A stretch of 64,000 nt of DNA, taken from the NCBI GenBank assembly GCA_001936135.1, contig CP012809.1, forward strand, positions 1,661,501 through 1,725,500, written 5' to 3'. The notes beneath the pieces are model-generated. The model searched no databases and had not been told where the DNA came from. It saw only the letters and a list, made by a program, of their open reading frames with translations. The position numbers and the translations under genes were made by a program. Each line of letters starts with the position of its first letter. The stretch's first letter is position 1. Source of the DNA: Saccharomycopsis fibuligera x Saccharomycopsis cf. fibuligera. Its lineage: Eukaryota > Ascomycota > Saccharomycetes > Ascoideales > Saccharomycopsidaceae. Shown in pieces: positions 30,891 to 40,231 of the stretch.

Positions 30891-33371
30891 ATGTCTAGCC
30901 CAACTGACAAATCAACACAACCATCAAAGGCTAAAAGAAGCAGAGCAGGCTGCCTTAGCTGCAGAAGACGTCACAAAAAATGTGACGAAGCTAAACCAAT
31001 TTGCAAAAACTGCGAATTGAGAAACGCTTTTTGCGAATGGCCCATCAAAGGAATTTTTAAAAACAAAAATTTAAGTTCAAGAAAAAAGTCCGCAACATCA
31101 TCTGGAAACAACTTCTGCAACCAACCTGGCACAAATTACCACCAGATAATAAACGGTGAGCTCGCCAAACTTTTACAAAATAACCCTGAAACACAAGATA
31201 CCAATGATAGTATTGCTGTACCTCCAATCAATTATCCGACAAACAATGATTATTCCGATGTCTCCCTACCTCAAAATATGCTCTCTGCATCATCAATGGA
31301 TTTATTAGGCTTGGTAAATAACAGCTTTGCAGTAACACCGTTAGAATCAGACCAGCTTACACAAAGAAGCGACTCTATTTCTTCTACTTCCCCTTCGCTT
31401 TTCTCAAACCCAAATAACAGCACATATAATGCATCTTCCCCAGATTCAGAAATTGACTATAATAACATCAACTCCCAATTATTCGATACAAATAAAAATA
31501 ATATAAATAATGCTGTTGCTGCTAATAGTGGTATTAGCAAAAAAGTTGAACATTATCAATTAAAAGAAGATCTTCTTTTGAAAAGTTTCCAGTTCACCTC
31601 TTCCTCTCAATTCTTGAGAGTTCCTGACGCTGAGAAGTACCAAGCTTCTCACAAGTTGCTTAGAAACTTTATGCTTGCTAATGTTTTCTTCAATAAACAA
31701 AAGTGCACGTCTGCTTCTATCAAGCCAGAGCAAGAAGACTTACTAATAGGCACACCAACATCGCCAATGGTTCCTCCACATGAAATGAGATCAAATGCAA
31801 CACATGGCCAGCTGCTGCATATAACAGATTCTCAAAGACACAAGTGTTATCAGTCATTATCTGCTCAGTTATCACAAATAAAAGGATCCAGTTATGGCCA
31901 TGATTTAGACACTTTTGATGCCTTCAATGAATTCATAAATAAAAAAGAGTTTAACTTTGGCTCATTCAGCTCAACAAATCAAACCATATTAAGCATAGAA
32001 GAAAAAAACAAGTTGGTGCAAAATTTTATAAACAAAGTGCTTCCTGTATTGCAGATATCTTCGACTTCTGCATCATCTCTAAGTAAAGCTTTGCTATTGG
32101 CATTCAACGGCTCTGCAAGTAAAAGTGTTGATAACGATCATTTGACTCTTTCAATCTTGGCTCTTTCGGCAAGGGTCACTGAACTTACAGAAAAGCTGGC
32201 TCATAATGACATGTCCCAAGTGGCTAATGAGGCTACCACCAACAGTAAGTGTCTTGACATTTACAACAAAGCATTGAAAGTTTTGGTAGACACAATGCAG
32301 CCAACTGAAGCTCCTTCTAATTCCCAACTATCGGAAACAAGCATTGCAAAAGATGAAAATAATGACAAAGAAGAGCGGGAAACGCTAGCTACTCTTTGCT
32401 CCTGTTTGTTGCTATTTTTCTTGGAAGTTTTAACTTCGTGTCCAAAAGACTATAAAAATCATTTAGAAAGTTTGCTTATTTTTGTAAAGTCATATAACAT
32501 GCACGGTTTCAACATAAATGATGATCCAGCTTCAAGCACAAAGAAGATCTTGTCTGAACTTTTTTGGTTAATTATTAAAGTTGATTTACATTTCTCAATA
32601 ACTTTCAATGAGCCTACTTTGATTTCATCTAACAGCTATTTGCCTCCTAACTTTGAAATCAGTAATATTTCCAACGTTAGAGAATATTTCTGGGATAATA
32701 GTACAACAGATCTATTTTTCAGCAATGAAACCAGTTTGAATGCCCAAAGTACTGAGACTTATGGCAACTACTTGTGCTACTTGACCGCCAGAAGTTTGGA
32801 GTTGATACATAACAACAGCAATCTTAACAATGATATCTATATTAAAGAATGGGAACAGCTATCTAGTGAGCTTGAAACTTGGAAGAAGCACAGAAAACCA
32901 GACTTATTGCCAATAATCAATAATTCCAGTGCTAAAATCGAAATCAACCCAGATACATATGAGCTTAATTTTCCTTTGATACTTTACGGTAACTCTACTG
33001 CTACTTACTTAAATCAATTGTATTGTGCTACTGAAATTTTACTTTTTGAAAATCAAAGACGAAGTGATGCATCCATGTTAATGAATCAAGTTAATTGTGG
33101 GTTTGATAGTCTTATGGAAGAAACAAAATTGAATAACTTGATTTACAACGCAGTAAAGATAATTGCTATATCTTTAAACGATACGAATTGTTCCAGTTTG
33201 ACATTTTCATTGCCTTTTAATTACGTGGCTAGTAATTTGCTAACAAAGAACTCTAATAGAAAGGCTAACGGAGCACTATTTTACTATGATAGCAAAGTGT
33301 TGATGAAAAAGTTGTTGAAGAACGAGCAAAGTAACGCGTTTCCATTGAAGTGGAAGTTTAGTGATTTTTAA
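30891..33371 (+). CDS. Zn2Cys6 fungal transcription factor
   Basis: The ATG at 30891 gives 826 aa; the frame runs upstream only from a TTG and that part is a hydrophobic T-rich translation. The zinc cluster is at the N-terminus with C21, C24, C31, C38, C41 and C48 (C-X2-C-X6-C-X6-C-X2-C-X6-C), flanked by basic residues (KAKRSRAG). A Ser/Asn-rich linker follows, then a helical region (about 400-826) typical of the fungal regulatory domain. CLSCRRRHKKCDEAKPIC resembles the Uga3/Lys14-like subgroup, but I cannot name an orthologue. Expected role: a nuclear DNA-binding activator or repressor recognising CGG-type sites. It has an unusually long upstream region and a gene-poor, tRNA-containing zone downstream. 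Confidence 0.9.
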   Translation: MSSPTDKSTQPSKAKRSRAGCLSCRRRHKKCDEAKPICKNCELRNAFCEWPIKGIFKNKNLSSRKKSATSSGNNFCNQPGTNYHQIINGELAKLLQNNPETQDTNDSIAVPPINYPTNNDYSDVSLPQNMLSASSMDLLGLVNNSFAVTPLESDQLTQRSDSISSTSPSLFSNPNNSTYNASSPDSEIDYNNINSQLFDTNKNNINNAVAANSGISKKVEHYQLKEDLLLKSFQFTSSSQFLRVPDAEKYQASHKLLRNFMLANVFFNKQKCTSASIKPEQEDLLIGTPTSPMVPPHEMRSNATHGQLLHITDSQRHKCYQSLSAQLSQIKGSSYGHDLDTFDAFNEFINKKEFNFGSFSSTNQTILSIEEKNKLVQNFINKVLPVLQISSTSASSLSKALLLAFNGSASKSVDNDHLTLSILALSARVTELTEKLAHNDMSQVANEATTNSKCLDIYNKALKVLVDTMQPTEAPSNSQLSETSIAKDENNDKEERETLATLCSCLLLFFLEVLTSCPKDYKNHLESLLIFVKSYNMHGFNINDDPASSTKKILSELFWLIIKVDLHFSITFNEPTLISSNSYLPPNFEISNISNVREYFWDNSTTDLFFSNETSLNAQSTETYGNYLCYLTARSLELIHNNSNLNNDIYIKEWEQLSSELETWKKHRKPDLLPIINNSSAKIEINPDTYELNFPLILYGNSTATYLNQLYCATEILLFENQRRSDASMLMNQVNCGFDSLMEETKLNNLIYNAVKIIAISLNDTNCSSLTFSLPFNYVASNLLTKNSNRKANGALFYYDSKVLMKKLLKNEQSNAFPLKWKFSDF

Positions 33372-33808
33372 TATCAATCTTGTTTTGTTATTTTTCTTCA
33401 TTTTTTCTAATGTATGATTTTCAAAATTGATGCTGATGTTTAATGTTTAATGTTTAATGTTTGATGTTTAATGTATTTTAACTTTTTTTTAGGACAATCG
33501 CAATAAGCTCTCTCTTATTTTTTTTTTTTTAATAACAGCAATGTAAGATATGTTTTTTCACAAAATATGTGGCGGATTTAAGTAAAATGCATAAACCAGT
33601 TTCTTTTTTTCTAACACAATATCGGTTTATTAACTATCTCTAATTTGTAGAAAATATGAATCTCATAAACTCATCTATATAGTACGTAGGGGCCATGCCG
33701 GGTTTGAAATGTCCTGAAGGACAAAATCTTCAAAATCAGAGCCCGGAGCCCATAACCCTTAAATTGCCACGGATAGGCCATCCCAAGTAATACGAACTTT
33801 CCGCAGAA
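33372..33808. other. Gene-free AT-rich spacer before the left tRNA-His
   Basis: 437 bp. It contains four or five TTTAATGTTTAATG-type heptamer repeats (about 33437-33475), T-rich 3' signals for the upstream gene, and the beginning of the inverted repeat arm at 33773. Confidence 0.4.
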
Positions 33809-33904
33809 GCCGGCCTAGTATAGTGGTCAGTACGAGTCGTTGTGGCCGACTAGACCCAGGTTCAATTCCTGGGGCCGGCAGATTTTTTTGCACGATTTTT
33901 GATA
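33773..33904 (+). repeat. Left arm of 132-bp inverted repeat containing tRNA-His
   Basis: This 132-bp stretch is the reverse complement of 34973-35104 with only two mismatches (one in the T loop of the tRNA, one in the 3' flank). It includes 36 bp of 5' flank and 24 bp of 3' flank besides the tRNA, so this is a true duplication and not just two related tRNA genes. Confidence 0.95.
33809..33880 (+). tRNA. tRNA-His (GTG)
   Basis: A 72-nt cloverleaf. The acceptor stem is GCCGGCC paired with GGCCGGC, and the D arm holds AGTGGTCAGTAC. The anticodon stem AGTCG/CGACT encloses loop TTGTGGC with anticodon GTG. The T stem is CCAGG/CCTGG with loop TTCAATT, and the discriminator is A73 as in yeast tRNA-His. 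There is no intron. A run of seven T (33882-33888) follows as the Pol III terminator. Confidence 0.96.
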
Positions 33905-34996
33905 ATTTTTGTACTTAATATTTGTCTTTAAAAATAATTGGACAGAACTGTTTTGCTTGCATAGTCTTGTTACGTACGGATATCCTTCCAGTTCAAAATC
34001 AGTTCTGTGTAATAACTGCAAAGCCACTAAAATTTCCAACTAATAATAACGGTGTTTTCACTTATTTAGGCCTCCCTTATATGAGTAATATTGGAATATA
34101 CTATTTGGTCAAGTTTATAAGACTACGTTTTCTACAATGTAGTTAATAAGTTGATCTTGTGCCTAAAAAAAAAAAAATAAACATCACCACTGAGGTAAAA
34201 ATTTACTTGTAAGCTCACATTCTGCCTGAACTATTAAACTTTGGAGTTGAACCATGCCTTAAACACAAATATTATCAGTGTTCTAATATGAGTCCCAGTG
34301 GGCCGATACGGGGATGAGGTTCGTGTTGATCTATTCAACTGTATTCTCCAACTATTTTCCTGCCCTAGCAATAACACTAATCTAATTATTTTTATCTGGA
34401 TATGAGAATTTTTGCTACATATTGTACCTTGACTGCTTACAGGAATACGATCACTGAAATAGTTTACCTCAATAAGACCAGAGTATAATAATCTGCATTA
34501 ATAATGACTGTACAGTGAGTGTAGCTTGGACACTACTGAAGATACAAACACATACCCTTTCGAGCATATTCGGCGTCATCTGGTATCCAATGCAAATGAA
34601 TTTGCTTTGCCTTACCTTTCTGTCAAGCTAAGAAAGATGTCCCACCACAATCAAATCCAGCTCCGCTATAATATTTCATCTTTTACATAGAGCGCTTTGG
34701 AATAGACAAATGATATCTTATAAGTGTTGCTCTTCACAAAAATTTGAAATAAAATAAGATAAAATGCATAAAACAAAGAAACTTACAAGCAGGTTAAAAT
34801 TGAAAATTTTGGGACATTTTTTTTTCCTTTTTGCATTGCTGGACTTTTTTAATATTTCTACTAGAACTTTACGCTACAACAGCTCAATCTTTCAAAACAA
34901 CTCTCAAAAAAATTCATTGGTTCCACTGAGCACAGTTCAAGCTGTATAAAAATATAATGATGAACCCAAGGATATCAAAAATCATGCAAAAAAATC
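33881..34996. other. Spacer between the inverted tRNA-His genes
   Basis: About 1.1 kb of AT-rich sequence with no supportable gene. It holds one copy (34040-34161) of a degenerate dispersed repeat found again to the right of the second tRNA. The only ATG frame of any length (34764, 61 codons) has random composition. Confidence 0.5.
34040..34161 (+). mobile_element. Degenerate dispersed repeat, copy A (possible old LTR)
   Basis: It begins CTAATAATAACGGTGTTTTC and ends TTGATCTTGTG. It aligns by eye with 35374-35512 across most of its length. Its position beside tRNA genes is where LTR retrotransposons often insert, so a decayed LTR is a reasonable guess, but no clean terminal repeats are left. 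It is an ancient, broken fragment if so. Confidence 0.35.
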
Positions 34997-35104
34997 TGCC
35001 GGCCCCAGGAATCGAACCTGGGTCTAGTCGGCCACAACGACTCGTACTGACCACTATACTAGGCCGGCTTCTGCGGAAAGTTCGTATTACTTGGGATGGC
35101 CTAT
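34973..35104 (-). repeat. Right arm of 132-bp inverted repeat containing tRNA-His
   Basis: This is the reverse complement of 33773-33904 at 130 of 132 positions. The arms are separated by 1,068 bp. Two nearly identical arms in opposite orientation can recombine and flip the spacer. Confidence 0.95.
34997..35068 (-). tRNA. tRNA-His (GTG), second copy, inverted
   Basis: The same 72-nt cloverleaf as the left copy except for G instead of A in the T loop (TTCGATT), which is the usual base there. Anticodon GTG, A73, no intron, followed on the minus strand by a seven-T terminator (34988-34994 as A on the plus strand). Confidence 0.96.
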
Positions 35105-36309
35105 TTAAGGAAACACGATATGCGGCTGGATAGTGTAAAAAACAGGGTTGTTAACATCAGTATGTAGACCATGATTATATAGAAATAACCACGGTAATAA
35201 ATTAGATAATACATTAGTATTATCTTAGTGAGTGAAAGATGGTATTGAAGTGAGACCCTTTCTTTTTATCTGTCGGCAACAAATCAATGTCCCTAAAAAA
35301 AAAAATATCAGCCATCCCAGACTATGAGCTCTCCTATATCTATTTCAAATCCAACAGATCCATTAAAGTCTAACTAATACTAACGGGGTTTTCACTTGTA
35401 TAAGTTTCCCCTATATAATAACAACTGAACTATACTGTATATACTATATAGATAAGTTTATAAGATTGTATTTTCTATCGTTTATATAGAAATAATAAAT
35501 CGATATTGTATGAAAGAAAAAACGCTACTAATATGTGTTCTATTCAGTCTGATTATTATTTATATACGGTTCAACCCAATATTGCTATTAATTTATTACT
35601 ACTTAGTCATATTATAAATACAAGGCATTTACAACCAATAACCATGAACCCTGAGATATCAGCATTCCGTAATATAATAAGTTGATCTTGAGTGTGAAAA
35701 AAATGAATGTGAAAAAAAAACAACGTTAATAAATCGATCTTGTATGTGGAAAAAAAAAAAAAAAACAGAACTAATTATTAAAAACAGTAAATAATACAAA
35801 ATGAGAGCAGAAATAGTAAAAGGAATAACGCTTGCTTATACTTGAAAGAGTTGAGAAACTGTTTCATATGTAGCAATGTACTTGGTTTATCTACGTCACT
35901 TACAAAAGATCCCGATTCTTTGATCAAACTAATCAGTCATCAATTAATTCTCTTTTCAAACAGATTGTATAAAGGCGGCCCCAAATAAATTGATTCCTCA
36001 TGAAATTTGCTTATATTTTTATCTCAGTTGAAATTAAAGAATGGTATTGGACAACGCAATATGCCCAACGAAGTTGTAATTGAAGAACCAGCGCAAAAAA
36101 ATTAAAACGACATCTCTTAAAAACCCAGCTACAGTAGATAAATATTGTTCCTTTATAATACTATTTTAATGATTTTGGAGTTGTTATATTATTGGTAATG
36201 TGTGATTATATCACCCTATTATATACAGAATTGAGCGAAAGTCATGACAAACTAAAGAGAATCAATAATATTAGATGAAAAGAATCGCCGAATTATCAAA
36301 ACAAAAAGC
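35069..36309. other. Gene-free AT-rich region between tRNA-His and TIM8
   Basis: About 1.2 kb, among the most AT-rich of the window. It has three more partial copies of the dispersed repeat (35374-35512, about 35676-35696 and about 35725-35746) and A-rich runs. No ORF or RNA gene is supportable. Confidence 0.45.
35374..35512 (+). mobile_element. Degenerate dispersed repeat, copy B (possible old LTR)
   Basis: A direct-orientation relative of 34040-34161, starting CTAATACTAACGGGGTTTTC and ending CGATATTGTATG. Two short end-fragments with the same ending (AATAAGTTGATCTTGAGTG and AATAAATCGATCTTGTATG) follow within 240 bp. This clustering next to a tRNA gene suggests a graveyard of old LTR-like insertions. 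It is strongly decayed, and the family cannot be set. Confidence 0.35.
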
Positions 36310-36652
36310 TTATCTTTGCAAGCTTTGAATGCTATTATTGTATGTTAGTTATTGCTTTATTTTGAGGAAGAGAGCTTTTCATAAAAGTTAATGAGATAAA
36401 TACTTACTGCTTCACCACCTTGGTGTTAGTATCCAAAAATCTTGTCAAACAACCTCTCAAACACTGGTCTTCGGTAGAGGAAACCAAGCCGTTGTCAACG
36501 TTGACAACACATCTTTTGAAACACATGTCGTTGAATTTGTGGATAGACATCTGGAATTTGGACTTTGAGTTCTCGGATTCCAACCATTGCATCAACTCCT
36601 GTCTGGAGGCATTGTCTAAGTTAGCTAAGCTTGCTTGTATTGAATCAGACAT
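36310..36652 (-). CDS. TIM8: Mitochondrial small Tim chaperone Tim8, with 3'-terminal intron
   Basis: Exon 1 is 36652-36408 and exon 2 is 36331-36310. The 76-nt intron has donor GTAAGT, branch AACTAAC (36350-36344) and AATAG. The spliced product is 88 aa (87 in S. cerevisiae) ending RFLDTNTKVVKHIQSLQR, which follows the family's end. The twin CX3C motif is seen as CFKRC and CLRGC, with ENSKSKFQMSIHKFNDMCFK typical of Tim8. Known role: Tim8-Tim13 hexamers escort hydrophobic precursors such as Tim23 across the intermembrane space. If the intron is retained, translation ends one codon into it (…KVVKQ, stop within the donor), so simple ORF calling gives a plausible but wrong 82-aa protein. Confidence 0.9.
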
Positions 36653-37438
36653 ATCGATTATTGTGTTTTAGGGACAAGTTGTGATAAAAACTGTTGAGAT
36701 TATTTGATCTGATCTAACTGGCCTTCTCCAGTCAATTCACTGTACGTTCACCACCAGCTTAATCTTCGCTCTTTGCTTTGAACAAAAAAAAAAAATAAAA
36801 AAAAAATAAGAAAAACCGAAAATAGGAAGTACGGTCGGGTAGCAAAAAATATGCATGCACCAAAAACTAGGGCCATCGCGGGATCGCTGTTTTGGTCCCG
36901 TTTTAGCGTGTGAAGAGTACTGGTACCAGTTGGTAATGGCTTGTTGATGACACATCGGGACAACCGTGATCACATAATCGCTAATCTGTTCCTCTTGTGA
37001 CAGTGCCACTTTGGTTATATATATAAGTCACTCTATCATATTTTGGTTTATTTCACAAGACTTTTTTTCATCTAAGCATCACGCTTATAAAGTACCATTT
37101 TATCATCAACGTATATTTTAAAGACCTCACTAAAAAACATCATACTTTATAGATCAACGTACAAAAGAAAAACAATATAATTAGTACCAACGAATCCTTC
37201 ATCTGAAAGCGCTTATTTCTATTCATTACAATGGCAAAACAGACAATGTTTCTAGACTAGTCCGGATTTTATTCTCTATAAAAATATTGATTTGAATTGG
37301 ATTTCAGTCTTTTTTATATTTTTCTTTTCTCACAGCCTTTTGTACAAGCACAAAATACCAACCCAAGCACGAAGCTAGGAAGAAAGAAAGAAAGAAAGTA
37401 GCGTTAAAAACATTAAAACAAAAAAGTCACGGTCAAGA
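36653..37438. promoter_or_regulatory. Divergent promoter TIM8 / ATG101
   Basis: 786 bp between outward-facing starts. It has A-rich tracts (36782-36812), TATATATATAAG (about 37016-37026) as a possible TATA element on the ATG101 side, and a nine-codon ATG frame at 37231-37260 that would be an upstream ORF if the ATG101 transcript starts before it. An AGAAAGAAAGAAAG run (37379-37398) lies in the leader. Confidence 0.45.
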
Positions 37439-38371
37439 ATGTCATCAGCAAAGAGACATAACCTCGAATTCACAATAGACAATCTCTTGTTTGCCGAAGC
37501 AGCGAAGGGAATAATATGGTCGATTTTCTTCCAGCGACTATTTGGCTTAGTCCATCCAGAATCAACCAATTTTCTTAACATCTCGTACCCGCGCTGCAAC
37601 ATACCCGAACTTGATGCGCTAATTGACACAGAATTGCAGCATATCAATTCACTTCTAGAAAAGCCACATAATCCAGAAACTGCTCTTAGTACCGAGTCAT
37701 CATATGAGTCACTTCAAACTGACATTTTAACGCTGCGTTCAAATGATAGACGCCGCAATACGCTTTATAATACCAACGTCAGAACAAACACAGAAGCAAA
37801 TACCAGCATACCAATACCTGCTGTAAGCAATGCATTGGCTGCTGTAAATGATGAAAATCTCAACTCAAAGATCATATTCGTTAAAATAAAGTTCTACAAG
37901 GACGAGAAGTTGCAGCTTGTCTCAAATAGTCAGACCATGAGTCAGAATAAGCAACAGCCTTACAGTGCCACCGCCGATGTGCAGACTCCTTGGAACTATA
38001 TAAGGAAGCTTAGAGCCGCGACGACGGACCCCGAGACACAACAAGGTCTTGAAGAATTATGTTGGGAAGTCTGGACCATAAAATTTAACATATTCAAAAC
38101 CACGAAAAATCAAATTGATAACCCATATTTGGTAAAGATTGAAGAAAATTTCAAACAAGTTCTTTTCAAAGTTTTGGAGTTTTCTACAAATACTGTCGGT
38201 AGTATTCCTCCAGTTCATTCCAATACTTCATATTCGCCTTTTCCATTTGATATTCATATATTTTCTTATTACGGCAAGAAAAATATGCTCAAAACACCAG
38301 AAAATAATCGCAAAAACGCTAGTAACTGGACCTCTTTTTTTAAAAAAATAATACAAGATCAAAGGAGCTGA
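37439..38371 (+). CDS. ATG101: Autophagy initiation protein Atg101 (HORMA fold)
   Basis: The 310-aa product has the Atg101 layout. The N-terminal segment has GIIWSIFFQRLFGLVHP (about residues 23-40) and NISYPRCNIPELDALID, and the C-terminal core has CWEVWTIKFNIFKT (about 207-220) then VGSIPPVHSNTSYSPFPFDI (about 258-278). These match the family pattern 'ailhtIffhRlfg', 'WEvW', 'HIPPi…nPFPy'. A central low-complexity insert (about 80-140) makes it longer than the human protein (218 aa). Known role: Atg101 binds the Atg13 HORMA domain and stabilises the Atg1/ULK complex, recruiting downstream factors by its WF finger. TPWNY at about 184 might be that finger, which is a guess. S. cerevisiae lacks Atg101 and uses Atg29-Atg31. 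Confidence 0.82.
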   Translation: MSSAKRHNLEFTIDNLLFAEAAKGIIWSIFFQRLFGLVHPESTNFLNISYPRCNIPELDALIDTELQHINSLLEKPHNPETALSTESSYESLQTDILTLRSNDRRRNTLYNTNVRTNTEANTSIPIPAVSNALAAVNDENLNSKIIFVKIKFYKDEKLQLVSNSQTMSQNKQQPYSATADVQTPWNYIRKLRAATTDPETQQGLEELCWEVWTIKFNIFKTTKNQIDNPYLVKIEENFKQVLFKVLEFSTNTVGSIPPVHSNTSYSPFPFDIHIFSYYGKKNMLKTPENNRKNASNWTSFFKKIIQDQRS

Positions 38372-38588
38372 TGATTCAATGCTAGCAAATTTTTCGTCTT
38401 CATCCGCGTCTGTACTTTAGAGCTTACTAGGGTTATTACAAATTTACAAAATAATACATTGTATATATACGCTTTTTAACAAGTAATTAAAAAGTAAAGG
38501 AGAAAACCAGCACAGCAATGTTGTATTTATATAAGTTTCGTAATAAATAAACAGAAAAATTTCAAAGCTCTTATAAATGTAAATATTT

Positions 38589-39744
38589 TTAAAAATTCCT
38601 TATATGAGCTTCTTCCTCTTCCTTCTCAAAGGATGCATCTGTATTACTAGTTAAATGTTGCAGATAATTTTTTGAAAAACCTATAATTGATAATTCTTTA
38701 ACTCTTTTATTTACCTCAAAATGTCTATTTGTAGCTTCGTCCATTATTTCAGTGCACTTGTCAAAATCAAACGTTTCATCCGAGATATGATAATCTGATT
38801 TCATCATATTGATTATTTGAAAATACTGGTAGTTCACAATATTAAATGACCAATACATAACTTCCGTTAAAGGTGTCATTAGTTGACTCACCATTTTGAA
38901 AAAGTATGGTAATTCTCTTTTCATGGTAGAGTTAATCTCCTCAAAATTCTGAGATGACTTCTCAAGTTTTGATTCTAAATTCCTAATTTGTTCTTCAGTT
39001 TTTTCTGTTTGCTCCTTCTTGTTTTTATGCTTTTCCAAGGAGCTCATATGCTTATCAACATCCAAAAGTACAAATTCTCTTTCTTTAGCCATCTTCTTGA
39101 TTTGCTTGATCATATGCAGAAGCTCCTGTACTGTTTTCACAATTTTCTCTTCCATGAGTTGTAATTCAGCATCAATAGCTGGGGACATATCAGCTATCAA
39201 TTGACAATACTTGTCAACTATTTCCCTCTTACTGCTTTCTTTTTCAAATTTCTCTCTCTCTTCGTGGGTCTGTAGTGGAATATCTGAAGGTATCTCTAAG
39301 TTTCCATCACTAGCCTCAAAATATTTTGAGTTTCCTAGCGTCGGTTGAAATATAGTAAGAAACTGCTGCGCAAGTTGTTCGTTATGATTTATCAAGGATT
39401 TATGAGCTTTAATGTTTCTGTGTGTTTCTTTTGTGAGCTTATTCAATTTACTTTCTGCATTGTGAAGCTCTGCGAAAAGCTCATCAAATTCTTCATCGTT
39501 TTTATATGTTCCTATATGTGCTTTCTTGCCCATTATCTGTGGTGCCTAAACATTTTCAGCGAGTTAGTAATTACATTTCAATAATTACAGCGGTGCCCAA
39601 AATGTCTAACTCACGTACTCTAACCACTGTTCTCTTGATATCAGACCAGCTTGCTTCTGGTCGATGAACTTCTGGACGGTGAAGTTCCGGACGGTGAATA
39701 TTCTTCAAATGATCTGATGTGAATTCTTGCAATCTCGAGGTCAT
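38589..39744 (-). CDS. BAR-domain (Rvs161/Rvs167-like) protein, two exons
   Basis: Exon 1 is 39744-39619 (42 codons, MTSRLQEFTSDHL…SWSDIKRTVVR) and exon 2 is 39536-38589. The 82-nt intron has donor GTACGT, branch TACTAAC (39569-39563) and CACAG, and joining keeps the frame. The product is 357 aa. The spliced N-terminus (SWSDIKRTVVRIMGKKAHIGT then a helix with LNKLTKETHR) resembles the amphipathic start of Rvs167/Rvs161. The rest is three long helices with a break at ELPYFFKMVSQLMTPLTEVMY, like the Rvs LPQL…FDPSFEAL turn. No SH3 domain is present. Known role of the family: dimeric membrane-curving proteins at endocytic sites. CUG-clade yeasts carry extra SH3-less Rvs paralogues, and this may be one. 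A HRPELHRPEVHRPE repeat lies in exon 1. Confidence 0.75.
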
Positions 39745-40231
39745 TATGCTTCTGCTCTATTTATCAATAGTATTGCTATGCGCTAAGTCAAAATAAAATT
39801 TTTAAAGAAGGGGAAGCCGTACCTAGGTCAGGAGACAAACCCAACAGTATTTATATGAGGTCTCTGATATCCTTCTGCTTCCGAAGCTTCCTGGAGCTGT
39901 TTTGTGACCCGAAACTTTAAAAATATGACATCTGCGCGGGGTGCGCAAGGCTGCATAGGGATTGTTTTTTTGCGGATATTCAAGTACCGGCCCTGCAGCA
40001 TTTTAATCACCGCATTCTACATGCTTGCAAAAGAAAGATTAATTAGTGACATGGGACATTTAGTCAAGAAAGAGTTAAAGCTAACAAAAAGTAATAATTG
40101 AATGAAAACACTCAATTTGAGGAGAATCGAAGAAAAATAACAGGAATTTGAAAATTGGAAGATGAAGAATTGAAAATGCCAAAAGATCGGCTACTACTGG
40201 AAGAATTTTAAAAACTGCATATTTTATGCAA
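39745..40231. promoter_or_regulatory. Promoter of BAR-domain gene / 3' region of protease gene
   Basis: 487 bp in tandem orientation. A plus-strand frame at about 39904 is not convincing. No specific site is recognised. Confidence 0.4.

Noticed and set aside
34764-34949. 61-codon ATG frame between the two tRNA-His genes
   Set aside because: Composition is that of AT-rich random sequence and there is no domain. It lies in a region of decayed repeats.
33372-36309. Firm call of a centromere
   Set aside because: AT-richness, lack of genes and an inverted repeat are suggestive, but the arms are short and are explained by a tRNA duplication; nothing in sequence alone proves CENP-A occupancy.
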